From a virus, in the IMG/VR virus record IMGVR_UViG_3300032360_000027, positions 1 to 37,422 of that record: a DNA stretch of 37,422 nt; one strand, written 5' to 3'. The notes under the pieces were generated by a model, which saw nothing but the letters and a program-made list of their open reading frames with translations, was not told the origin of the DNA and ran no database searches. Made by a program: the position numbers and the translations under genes. This document shows, one piece after another, positions 14,440-22,085 of the stretch. Numbering within the stretch: the stretch's first letter is position 1; each line of letters opens with the position of its first letter.

Positions 14440-16993
14440 AAAGGACAACTTTTTAGAAAGATTCTCTCCGCTAGACCTACCCCTGCACGGGGTAAGGCTG
14501 CCTGAGTTTAAAATTTCTAATAAATATAAACACAAGCACAAAGTAAGCGAAGATGTTGATAACTTCGACTTCCTTCGAGCTATTTGCTTAGAGGGGTTTA
14601 AGAAACTCGACGTTAAAAAGACTTCCGCGGACTACGACAAATACGTAGAAAGAACAAAATACGAGCTTAAGACTCTGAAAGACTTGGGCTTTGTAGATTA
14701 CATACTACTCGTTTGGAACGTTATCAATTTTTGTAAAGAAAACGATATTCCTACTGGAGTTGGCCGTGGTTCTGCCGCTGGCAGCTTGGTTCTTTTTCTT
14801 ATCGGAGCAACCGGAATAGACCCCGTTAAAAATGATTTGTATTTTGAGAGATTCATCTCCAAAATTAGAGCGAAAAAGAAAGAAGTAGATGGGGTAACCT
14901 ACCTAGACGGCTCCCTAATGTGCGATGTCGATATAGACGTCTGTTATCACAACAGACAAAGAGTGCTCCAGTACCTAGAAGAGCTTTTCAAGGGCAGGAC
15001 CTCCAAGATCATAACATTTAATACCCTCAGTAGCAAATTACTCATTAAAGAGTGCGGCAAAATAGTAGGCGAAAAAACAGAGCAGGAAATGAACACTGTT
15101 TCCTCGCTTATCCCCAAAGTCTTTGGTCAAGTCAAAGACTTGAAGGAGTCACACGAAGAGGTCCAAGCATTTAAAGAATGGTGCGACAGCAATCAAGAAG
15201 TCTACAAAACCGCGTTAAAGCTTAGAGGGCTCATAAAGAACAAAGGGGTACACCCTTCTGCTATTTCGCTATCTTACGAAGCGATGGATGACTGCTGCCC
15301 TACCGAACTGTCTTCTGACAAAGATTCCATTTCCTCATACGACATGAACTGGGTTTCAATTTTTAATGTGAAACTCGACGTACTGGGCCTTAGGAGCGTA
15401 TCTGTTGTCCATGACGTATGCAAAACACTCGGGATTAAAGTGTCCGACATCGATCTCGATGACCTAGGAATTTATAGGAACCTACAAGAATTAAATACCC
15501 CTCACGGTCTATTTCAAATTGAAGCAGATACAAATTTTAGGGTATGCCGAGACGTTAAGCCCAAAAATTTGGAAGAGCTCAGTGCTGTATTGGCGTTGGC
15601 CAGACCCGGAGCCTTAGCTTTTGCCGATCAGTACGCGAGCTACGCAAACCATGGAGTTTACGATCCAATACATCCCTTTTTTGATGAAATTCTAAAACCC
15701 ACAGGTGGCGTTGCCTTGTATCAAGAGCAACTGATGAAGATGGCGCATAAAGTGGGTTTCACCTTGGATGAATCTGAAATTTTACGCCGCATTGTGGGTA
15801 AGAAGAAGACCTACGAAGTACGCAAATGGAAAAAGAAAATCAAAGACAAAATAATAGAAAATAATCTTGACCCTCAGATCGCTGATATTTTATGGAAAAT
15901 TCTCGAGGACTCTGCTAATTATAGTTTCAATAAATCCCACTCTATTGCTTACGCTGCCTTATCTGCTAGCACCATTCACCTCAAGTTCAAGCACCCCAAA
16001 GAATTCTTTTTGTCTCTTCTAAAAATGAGCAGAAACGAACCTGATCCGATCAATGAAATATCAAAAATACACAGAGAATTACAATACTTCGACATGGAGT
16101 TACTGCCTCCTCACATTCTAAAATCTGATTTGGATTTTTCTATCGAGGGAAACAACATTCGTTTTGGATTACTCTCAATCAAAGGCATATCTGACAAATC
16201 AATCGAAAAAATTTCTAATTTTAGAAAAAAATATGCAAACAAATTCGAAGTTTTTCAAGGCTCGAAAGAGGCGGGCCTTGGAATAGGAATCCTGTCTGCA
16301 TTGATTCAAGCTGGAGCCCTACAGGACCTCAAACAATCCCGCAGTAAGGTCGTCTTAGAGGCCCAACTGTGGAATATCCTCACAGACAGGGAGAAAAGAT
16401 ACTGCATGGATCTTGGCGAAAAATTCGAGTTCGATTTAATAAAAATAATCAAGCACCTAACCACCGCCTCAGACGAAAAAAGCAAAGCGATCATTAAAGA
16501 GTCTCGTTACGGCACCATAAAGAAAAAGTATGCGCCCTACGTCAAAATCTATGAGCTCAATAGTAAATCAGAGAGTCTTGCTAATTGGTATTATGAAAAC
16601 AATTTGTTAGGATATACATATAATAAGCCGCTTAAGGAGATTTACTCTTCTAAGAGAAGTGATTTGTCCAGCTTAAGAGAAGTGAACGAAAGCTCCGACG
16701 GAGAGAGGGTAGTTTTTGTCGGAACCGTTAAGGATGTTTACCTCGGCACCTCAAAAAATAAAAATAAATACTTTAAATGCGAGGTTGCAGACCAGACAGG
16801 CGTGCTAAATTGTCTTATTTTTAATGATAACATAGAGCAGTGCAAAACCCTCAATTCGAGCCTCCCAGAGAAGAAAAACATAGTGATTATCAAGGGGGTA
16901 AAGAAACAAGATTGCGTATTTGCTAACCTAATTTCCGTACAAGACCATCAGATTTATACCAAGCTTTCTCAATTAAAAAACATTGACAAATAA
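14423..16993 (+). CDS. dnaE: DNA polymerase III alpha, catalytic core and OB domain without PHP domain
   Basis: 856 residues from ATG 14423 (an ATG at 14384 would add 13). The palm motif TGVGRGSAAGSLV and the catalytic aspartates CDVDIDV (Asp168, Asp170) and LDVLGLRS (Asp319) are intact. Finger segments LFQIEADTNFRVCR, ALARPGAL, GGVALYQEQLMKMA, LRRIVGKKK and SYNF-type 'YSFNKSHSIAYA' match DnaE. A helix-hairpin-helix region (LLSIKGISDKSIEKI) and a C-terminal OB fold (RVVFVGTVKDVYLGTSKNKN, TGVLNCLIFND) follow. The PHP domain is missing here and encoded at 9989. The protein would be the replicative polymerase, joined by the PHP chain and the DnaQ-like exonuclease. No beta clamp or tau gene is evident in the window. 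The -35 box of the next promoter lies in its last codons. Confidence 0.9.
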   Translation: MTRKTKKDNFLERFSPLDLPLHGVRLPEFKISNKYKHKHKVSEDVDNFDFLRAICLEGFKKLDVKKTSADYDKYVERTKYELKTLKDLGFVDYILLVWNVINFCKENDIPTGVGRGSAAGSLVLFLIGATGIDPVKNDLYFERFISKIRAKKKEVDGVTYLDGSLMCDVDIDVCYHNRQRVLQYLEELFKGRTSKIITFNTLSSKLLIKECGKIVGEKTEQEMNTVSSLIPKVFGQVKDLKESHEEVQAFKEWCDSNQEVYKTALKLRGLIKNKGVHPSAISLSYEAMDDCCPTELSSDKDSISSYDMNWVSIFNVKLDVLGLRSVSVVHDVCKTLGIKVSDIDLDDLGIYRNLQELNTPHGLFQIEADTNFRVCRDVKPKNLEELSAVLALARPGALAFADQYASYANHGVYDPIHPFFDEILKPTGGVALYQEQLMKMAHKVGFTLDESEILRRIVGKKKTYEVRKWKKKIKDKIIENNLDPQIADILWKILEDSANYSFNKSHSIAYAALSASTIHLKFKHPKEFFLSLLKMSRNEPDPINEISKIHRELQYFDMELLPPHILKSDLDFSIEGNNIRFGLLSIKGISDKSIEKISNFRKKYANKFEVFQGSKEAGLGIGILSALIQAGALQDLKQSRSKVVLEAQLWNILTDREKRYCMDLGEKFEFDLIKIIKHLTTASDEKSKAIIKESRYGTIKKKYAPYVKIYELNSKSESLANWYYENNLLGYTYNKPLKEIYSSKRSDLSSLREVNESSDGERVVFVGTVKDVYLGTSKNKNKYFKCEVADQTGVLNCLIFNDNIEQCKTLNSSLPEKKNIVIIKGVKKQDCVFANLISVQDHQIYTKLSQLKNIDK

Positions 16994-17011
16994 CTAGAAC
17001 CCCCCTATTAT
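16983..17011 (+). promoter_or_regulatory. Sigma-70-type promoter for the ssDNA-binding protein gene
   Basis: TTGACA at 16983-16988 is a perfect -35 hexamer, followed by a 17-base spacer and TATTAT at 17006-17011. ATG 17021 follows after 9 bases, so the leader would be at most about 2-3 bases. It is the closest to consensus in the window, fitting a protein needed in large amounts. Confidence 0.8.
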
Positions 17012-17020
17012 AGGCATAAC

Positions 17021-17551
17021 ATGATACAATTCTACAAGCCAAAGCCCACAGTAACAGGTTCAGCCTGCTCTTTCTACCTCAACGACGAGGAGAACTCTTT
17101 TTTTGCATCCATAATCAAGCAAAAAAGCTGGGACAAACAGAAGAGGAGGGCCTCCTTTGAAAAGGACGATCCAATGAAGAAGGTTATAGTGAAATTTAAC
17201 CGAAAAGAAATTTGTGGGTTTATCGATACCATCAACAGGAACGTTGAGCTCTCCGGTTACCACGGAAGCAATCAAATTATCCAATTTAAATTCGGCCCCT
17301 ATATGAGAGATGGCGATCAGCTTGGATTTTCCTTCATCGTAAATAAGCAATCTAAAGAAGACTCAACTAAGAAGGCTTCCTTTGCAATAGGGTTTGATTT
17401 TCCCGAGTCAGTAGAACTGAAAACTTTTCTAGAGCATATGGTCCGAAGAAGCTTCGACAACGATAGAAAACTAAGAGCCAAAAGTAAAGCTAAAGCCAAA
17501 AAAGTAGTAGCTCCTGTACAGACAGAGGCAGAAGAGAATGAGATTTGGTAA
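17021..17551 (+). CDS. Putative single-stranded DNA-binding protein
   Basis: 176 residues. The N-terminal ~125 residues look like one beta-rich domain (KPTVTGSACSFYLNDEENSFFASIIKQKSW, VIVKFNRKEICGFIDTI, IQFKFGPYMRDGDQLGFSFIV, SFAIGFDFPES), reminiscent of PC4/Whirly-like or other ssDNA-binding beta folds, followed by a helix (FLEHMVRRSFDND). Next is a Lys/Ala linker (KAKAKK) and an acidic tip ending EENEIW, a layout like SSB proteins, whose acidic, aromatic tail recruits partners. It has the strongest promoter seen here and lies directly after the polymerase core. Assignment rests on this architecture and context rather than a decisive motif. The stop overlaps the next start (TAATG). Confidence 0.5.
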   Translation: MIQFYKPKPTVTGSACSFYLNDEENSFFASIIKQKSWDKQKRRASFEKDDPMKKVIVKFNRKEICGFIDTINRNVELSGYHGSNQIIQFKFGPYMRDGDQLGFSFIVNKQSKEDSTKKASFAIGFDFPESVELKTFLEHMVRRSFDNDRKLRAKSKAKAKKVVAPVQTEAEENEIW

Positions 17552-19488
17552 TGGCAGAAAAAAAGCTTAAAGTATTACTCCAGACAGATTCGTCACTAGC
17601 AAAAACAGGCTTCGGCAGAAACGCCAAAGCCATACTGTCTTACCTTTACAAGACAGGCAAGTACGACCTCGTGCATTATTGCGTCGGCGTAAATCTCTCG
17701 AACCCCGACCTCAAGAGAACGCCTTGGAAATCCGTTGGTTGCTTACCGGATAGCCAACAGGAGGTCGACCAACTAAATCGTGACCCCAATGTAGCTAGGC
17801 TAGCTGGGTATGGAGCCCACTACCTAGATAAGACAATCAAAGAGGAAAAACCCGACGTTTACATCGCAGCCCAAGATATTTGGGGCGTAGATTTCGCCAT
17901 TAAGAAAATATGGTTTGACAAAATTACCTCAGCAATATGGACAACTCTTGATTCCCTACCAATACTACCCACAGCAATAGAGACCGCTAAAAAAGTTAAA
18001 AACTATTGGATTTGGAGCAGTTTCGCGACCAAAGCTCTTAACAAATTAGGGCACGAAAAGGTAGAGACAGTGCACGGGGCAATCGACGACACCTGTTTCT
18101 TTAAGATCGAAGACGAGAAAAGAGAACAACTACGATCAAGCCTCACCTTGCCTGAGAATGCCTTTGTTGTTGGGTTTGTTTTTAGAAATCAATTAAGAAA
18201 AAGCGTACCCAATCTCTTAGAGGGGTTTAAAATATTTCAGAAAAAGAACCCAAACGCCAACGCCTTTCTTCTTTTGCACACAAGCTGGGCGGAGGGATGG
18301 AATATCCATAGACTAGCTGATGAATACAACGTCGATAAAAATAGGATCTTAACTACGTATGCTTGTAAAAGTTGTCACAATTACAGCATAAGGCCTTTCA
18401 CGGGTCAAGAGCAAGCGTGCAATCACTGTCCAGACGACAAGGGTATGTCAACGACTGGCGTAGGTTTTGGAGTAAGCGAGGAGCAACTTAATGAAGTCTA
18501 CAACTTGATGGACGTTTATTGTCACCCATTTACTTCTGGCGGTCAAGAAATACCAATTCAAGAAGCTAAATTCGCTGAGCTCATCACTCTAGTCACGGAC
18601 TACAGTTGTGGAGAAGAAGTGTGCGAACAGGGAGCAGGGTCACTTGCTTTGGCTTGGTCCGAATACCGAGAACATGGTACTGAATTTAGGAAAGCCTCCA
18701 CTGATCCCAAATCTATAGCAAATAGACTGGAAGAGGTATTCAAAATGAGCCCGAGAAAGAAAGAGAAGCTAGGCAAGAAAGCTAGGCAGTGGGCTATAGA
18801 TAATTATTCAGTCACAAACGTGGGCAAAAAAATCGAAAAATTCCTAGACTCTTGCCCGCATACGACATACGACTTCTCCTTGAAAGAGGAAGAACGCGAT
18901 CCTCATTTTCAAGTCCCAGAGGTGAGCAACGATAGCGAATGGTTGACATGCCTGTATCACAATATCCTAAAGATGAAGCACGTTGATGACAATGACGACG
19001 GACACAAATACTGGATGCGAGAACTAGCTAAAGGAGTCAAGAGAGAAAACGTAGAAAAATACTTTAGAGACGTCGCCATTAAAGAAAACACAGAAAATCT
19101 TAAGAAAAATACAACATTAGAGAAGCTTTTAGAGAAAGAGGATACAGGCAAGAAGAGAGTCTTATATGTGATGCCCGAAAGCGAACAGGACGTCTTCCTT
19201 TCCACTAGCCTGTTCCGCTCAATGAAGGAAAGTTACCCTGATTACGATATATATGTCGCCACCAAGCCCGAGCATCAAGAGTTACTGGACGGGAATGAAC
19301 ACATCAAGACGATCTTGCCATATGACCAACAGATGGACCAAATATACTCCCTCCAAGGCATGGGCGACCACAAGGGGTATTTTGATATAGTATTTTCCCC
19401 GTATTTTGTTACCCAAAGACACCCCACCTATTCGCACAACGGACTAGACTCCGTTGCTTACAAGGATTTAAAATATGAAGAAGGATGA
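17551..19488 (+). CDS. GT4 glycosyltransferase with zinc ribbon, fused to N-terminal half of a GT9 domain
   Basis: 645 residues from ATG 17551. Residues 1-~440 follow GT4/GT-B layout: LLQTDSSLAKTGFGRNAKAIL, YIAAQDIWG, HGAIDDTCFF, VVGFVFRNQLRKSVPNLLEGF and the donor-site region HPFTSGGQEIPIQEAKF. A four-cysteine insert (Cys272, 275, 290, 293) forms a probable zinc ribbon. Residues ~534-645 (KKRVLYVMPESEQDVFLSTSLFRSMKESYP, VATKPEHQELLDGNEHI) match the first Rossmann domain of GT9 (heptosyltransferase-like) enzymes. The chain then stops before the second Rossmann domain, which is encoded separately at 19696. It would add sugars to an unknown acceptor. Sequence or assembly error at the split is possible but the small gene between makes it unlikely. 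Confidence 0.78.
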   Translation: MAEKKLKVLLQTDSSLAKTGFGRNAKAILSYLYKTGKYDLVHYCVGVNLSNPDLKRTPWKSVGCLPDSQQEVDQLNRDPNVARLAGYGAHYLDKTIKEEKPDVYIAAQDIWGVDFAIKKIWFDKITSAIWTTLDSLPILPTAIETAKKVKNYWIWSSFATKALNKLGHEKVETVHGAIDDTCFFKIEDEKREQLRSSLTLPENAFVVGFVFRNQLRKSVPNLLEGFKIFQKKNPNANAFLLLHTSWAEGWNIHRLADEYNVDKNRILTTYACKSCHNYSIRPFTGQEQACNHCPDDKGMSTTGVGFGVSEEQLNEVYNLMDVYCHPFTSGGQEIPIQEAKFAELITLVTDYSCGEEVCEQGAGSLALAWSEYREHGTEFRKASTDPKSIANRLEEVFKMSPRKKEKLGKKARQWAIDNYSVTNVGKKIEKFLDSCPHTTYDFSLKEEERDPHFQVPEVSNDSEWLTCLYHNILKMKHVDDNDDGHKYWMRELAKGVKRENVEKYFRDVAIKENTENLKKNTTLEKLLEKEDTGKKRVLYVMPESEQDVFLSTSLFRSMKESYPDYDIYVATKPEHQELLDGNEHIKTILPYDQQMDQIYSLQGMGDHKGYFDIVFSPYFVTQRHPTYSHNGLDSVAYKDLKYEEG

Positions 19489-19693
19489 TAAACCCGATTT
19501 CCCCTATACATCCCCTATACCCCCTCACCTCACACCAGAGGAAAGAGAACAGTGGGAGAAGGACCAAGAATGGCAAGAAAAAGAAGTCGAAAGACGGAAG
19601 AAAGATGGACTTTATGACTCTCGTAAGTTCAAAAGAAAAAGAGGCAGACCATCCTCAAAAAAATATGAAATGAAGCCCTTTCACTCCCAATAA
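19475..19693 (+). CDS. 72-residue AT-hook-like basic protein
   Basis: 72 residues with AAGGA 8 bases before ATG 19475, a good ribosome site. The N-terminus is Pro-rich (DFPYTSPIPPHLTPEE), the middle is a charged helix (EREQWEKDQEWQEKEVERRKK), and the C-terminal third has KRKRGRPSSKK, matching the AT-hook core Arg-Gly-Arg-Pro, which binds the minor groove of A/T-rich DNA. It lies between the two halves of the GT9 enzyme, overlapping the first by 14 bases. It might be a DNA-binding or virion-associated peptide. The function is not known, and AT-hook calls on such short motifs can be fortuitous. Confidence 0.6.
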   Translation: MKKDDKPDFPYTSPIPPHLTPEEREQWEKDQEWQEKEVERRKKDGLYDSRKFKRKRGRPSSKKYEMKPFHSQ

Positions 19694-19695
19694 AT

Positions 19696-20856
19696 ATGCA
19701 CTTAGTAGAATCATACGCCACAAATTGCGGCCTCAAAATAGACAAGCCCGCCATCTATGAAAAATTTTTTCCGTTGGGCTTCGATAAATATATAACTTTC
19801 GAGACTTCACTTGAGGCGTCCAAAGATTACGATTATTGGCATGACGTAGTCAATACTATATTTCCGAAGTTGTTAAATAAAGGAATTACCATAGTTCAAA
19901 TTGGCAAGCGCGGGAGCAAGCACGTACAAAATTGCGCCTCAGCCATTGGCATAACCAACAGAAATCAAGAAGCTTATGTCATTAAAAATTCCATGCTACA
20001 CCTCGGCGTGGACGGCTACACAAGCCAACTAGCCGGAATGTACGACGTGCCGATTGTTTGCCTTTATTCCAATAACAATAAAAACGACGTTAAACCATAC
20101 TGGGGGAATCCCGAAAAACAAATACTAATCGAAAGCGACAGGGGAGGCAGAAAGCCTAGTTATTCTAACGTGGAAAACCCAAAGACTATCAACATGATTA
20201 TGCCCGAAACCATCTCTGGGGCTATTTGTAAATTATTAAATTTAGAACACAATTTTAATTATAAGACTCTAGAATTTGGTTTTAATTACGCTAATAAAAT
20301 AGTAGAAACGGTTCCCAATCAGATAGTTAGTGCCCAACAGATGGGCATAAGCTCCATTATTGTCAGAATGGATTTTGAGTTTAATGAAGAAAAACTTGCG
20401 GAGCAGTTAAAACATTCAGTATGCTCTATAGTGACAGACAGACCGATAGGGGAAGAGATATTCGCTAGGTACAAGAAAAATATAAAAGAAGTAATTTATT
20501 ATGTAAAAGAAGACAACGATCCGAACTTCATTGGTGTTTTACAAAAAAACGCTATCCAATTTGCTCTCTTCAGCGATTTAAGTGAGGAAACCATAAACCC
20601 ATTTAAGATTCACTACATGGATTACGGCATCATTCACAGAAAAGATATTCCATCATTCGAGCACCTAAAAAAGAAAGACAACATTTACTATAAATCCTCC
20701 AAGCTTACCCTTAGCAATGGAAAAATGTACCCATCTAAGGCTGCGTATCTTGAAAATAAGCCCAGTAAAGACCAATTTGAAATCTGCAAGGTTATAGATA
20801 ATGAAGAGTTCTGGAGAGAAGCTGACTATTTCTGTTTCCTCGAAAAGACCTCTTGA
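19696..20856 (+). CDS. C-terminal half of a GT9 (heptosyltransferase-like) glycosyltransferase as a separate gene
   Basis: 386 residues. The start MHLVESYATNCGL corresponds to the GT9 interdomain segment. The second Rossmann domain follows: ITFETSLEASKDYDYWHDVV, KGITIVQIGKRG and the donor-binding stretch MLHLGVDGYTSQLAGMYDVPIVCLYSN, which matches the GT9 'dtg..HlA.a.g.p.v.ly' site. The N-terminal Rossmann domain is at the end of the preceding large protein. Residues beyond ~200 are a further alpha/beta region without a recognised family. The two halves probably assemble in trans. There is no clear ribosome site. Its stop TGA is part of the next promoter's -35 box. Confidence 0.7.
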   Translation: MHLVESYATNCGLKIDKPAIYEKFFPLGFDKYITFETSLEASKDYDYWHDVVNTIFPKLLNKGITIVQIGKRGSKHVQNCASAIGITNRNQEAYVIKNSMLHLGVDGYTSQLAGMYDVPIVCLYSNNNKNDVKPYWGNPEKQILIESDRGGRKPSYSNVENPKTINMIMPETISGAICKLLNLEHNFNYKTLEFGFNYANKIVETVPNQIVSAQQMGISSIIVRMDFEFNEEKLAEQLKHSVCSIVTDRPIGEEIFARYKKNIKEVIYYVKEDNDPNFIGVLQKNAIQFALFSDLSEETINPFKIHYMDYGIIHRKDIPSFEHLKKKDNIYYKSSKLTLSNGKMYPSKAAYLENKPSKDQFEICKVIDNEEFWREADYFCFLEKTS

Positions 20857-20881
20857 CCCCACTCTAGAAAGGTGCTAGTAT
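20853..20881 (+). promoter_or_regulatory. Sigma-70-type promoter for the annealing-protein gene, predicted leaderless
   Basis: TTGACC at 20853-20858, a 17-base spacer and TAGTAT at 20876-20881, then 7 bases to ATG 20889. The TGA stop of the GT9 gene lies inside the -35 box, as at the dnaB promoter. An out-of-frame ATG at 20885 is just upstream of the used start. Confidence 0.7.
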
Positions 20882-20888
20882 CTTATGT

Positions 20889-21620
20889 ATGACAGCAGCT
20901 AGCAACCTTGGCTTGCCCGAGCCCAAAACCAGACAGATTAAAAGAGACGAAGACGGCCTCATAGAGGGATTAGATTACGTCTTCAACGAAGAAGGCCAAA
21001 TTGATTGGCGAAAAATGGTCAAACAAGAATTTCTTGTCGCTAACCGTGATAGAACCAGCGAGAGCGACGTTACAAAACTTGAAGACAACCAACTGCTAAT
21101 TCTTCTTGGGGGCATAAAAGAGCTAGCTCAAATTAGGGGATACACAAATGTGCAATACAGTGTCCAGACCCCCTCTTCAGACTACGTTGTAGCGACCTGC
21201 AGTATAAGTTTCGTACCAAATTACGAAACAGAGGGGCGCGAGATTACATTCTCAGCCATCGGAGACGCCTCCCCAGATAATACAAAAAGTTTCGCTAGAT
21301 TTTTCTTGGGTCCAATCGCGGAGAACAGGGCCTTTGTTCGTTGTGTTCGTAATTTTTTAAAAATTAATATTGTTGGCCAAGACGAGATGGGCGAATCCAA
21401 GCTTGTCTCCTCCTCTCCAAAAAAAGATAACCTAACTGATCCGGTTTCTATCTTGGAAACCCTTATGGCTAAGAAGGGCGTGTCCTTTGAAAAAATCAAA
21501 GAAAAATTAGTCAAAGAAGAAGTAAAAGGAGCGGCTGATTTCGATTACCTAAACCAAATACCCAGACTAAAAGTCTTCGAATTGATAGAAAGACTCAAAA
21601 AAGCCAAAACCAAAGCTTAA
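20889..21620 (+). CDS. Rad52-like single-strand annealing protein (probable)
   Basis: 243 residues. The N-terminus (TRQIKRDEDGLIEGLDYVFNEEGQIDWRKMV) precedes a central domain with YVVATCSISFVPNYETEGREITFSAIGDASPDN and IAENRAFVRCVRNFLKINIVGQDE. The 'Gly-Asp-Ala ... Ala-Glu-x-Arg-Ala-x-x-Arg-x-Leu-Arg' pattern is typical of Rad52/Erf-like annealing proteins of phages. The C-terminal ~60 residues (VSILETLMAKKGVSFEKIKEKL) may be a small helical domain. It would anneal complementary single strands during recombination, complementing the RecA-like protein. It has its own promoter. The stop overlaps the stop of the convergent giant gene in TTAA at 21617-21620. The family is judged by eye and needs a profile search. 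Confidence 0.55.
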   Translation: MTAASNLGLPEPKTRQIKRDEDGLIEGLDYVFNEEGQIDWRKMVKQEFLVANRDRTSESDVTKLEDNQLLILLGGIKELAQIRGYTNVQYSVQTPSSDYVVATCSISFVPNYETEGREITFSAIGDASPDNTKSFARFFLGPIAENRAFVRCVRNFLKINIVGQDEMGESKLVSSSPKKDNLTDPVSILETLMAKKGVSFEKIKEKLVKEEVKGAADFDYLNQIPRLKVFELIERLKKAKTKA

Positions 21621-22085
21621 TGGTTTCCATCAGCACCGTATTGGTTAGTCTCCTTCCCCCATGGGTACAATCTCGTTCTTAACCACCCTGATGGTTCTGG
21701 ATACTGCACGTTAACGTAGAGCCATCCAGTGTCATAGGTAATCCATCCCGCTCCAGAGCCACTGGACGGATCTAAAGTTCCGGTTGGAGCATTACCCGTA
21801 GGCAGGTAGCGCAGTTTTCCTGAAATAAGCTGGTCTCCGCTTGTCTGATTGAACGACACGTTTCCGTTAATCTGAAGCGCGTTATAGTTTGTGACATTAC
21901 CCTGTATAGTTGGGTTGACCCAAGTGCCTTGAGAGTTTTCGCGGTAAAAAACAGAGCCTCCGATATTGTCTATATCGTCCAATTTACCTGTATGGATATG
22001 TACATCATCGTTAAACGTCAGATACTGCCCAGTCAAAAATATCAAGTTCGGCACCGTGGTGGTGGTGGGGAAATTTAAAGTGGCT
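21617..22085 (-). other. Non-repeat C-terminal domain of the giant protein
   Basis: About 155 residues with no YxTG periodicity, including GSVFYRENSQGTWVN, LQINGNVSFNQTSGDQL, KLRYLPTGNAPTGTLDPS and DTGWLYVNV. Short strands with Trp and turn-rich loops are typical of the distal ends or trimerisation heads of phage fibres. It could hold the receptor-binding or folding part of the protein. Confidence 0.6.

Noticed and set aside
4857-18965. Other TTGAC hexamers inside genes (for example 4862, 7622, 10088, 15869, 18943)
   Set aside because: None has a TATNNT box at 17-18 bases followed by a start codon, so they are treated as chance.
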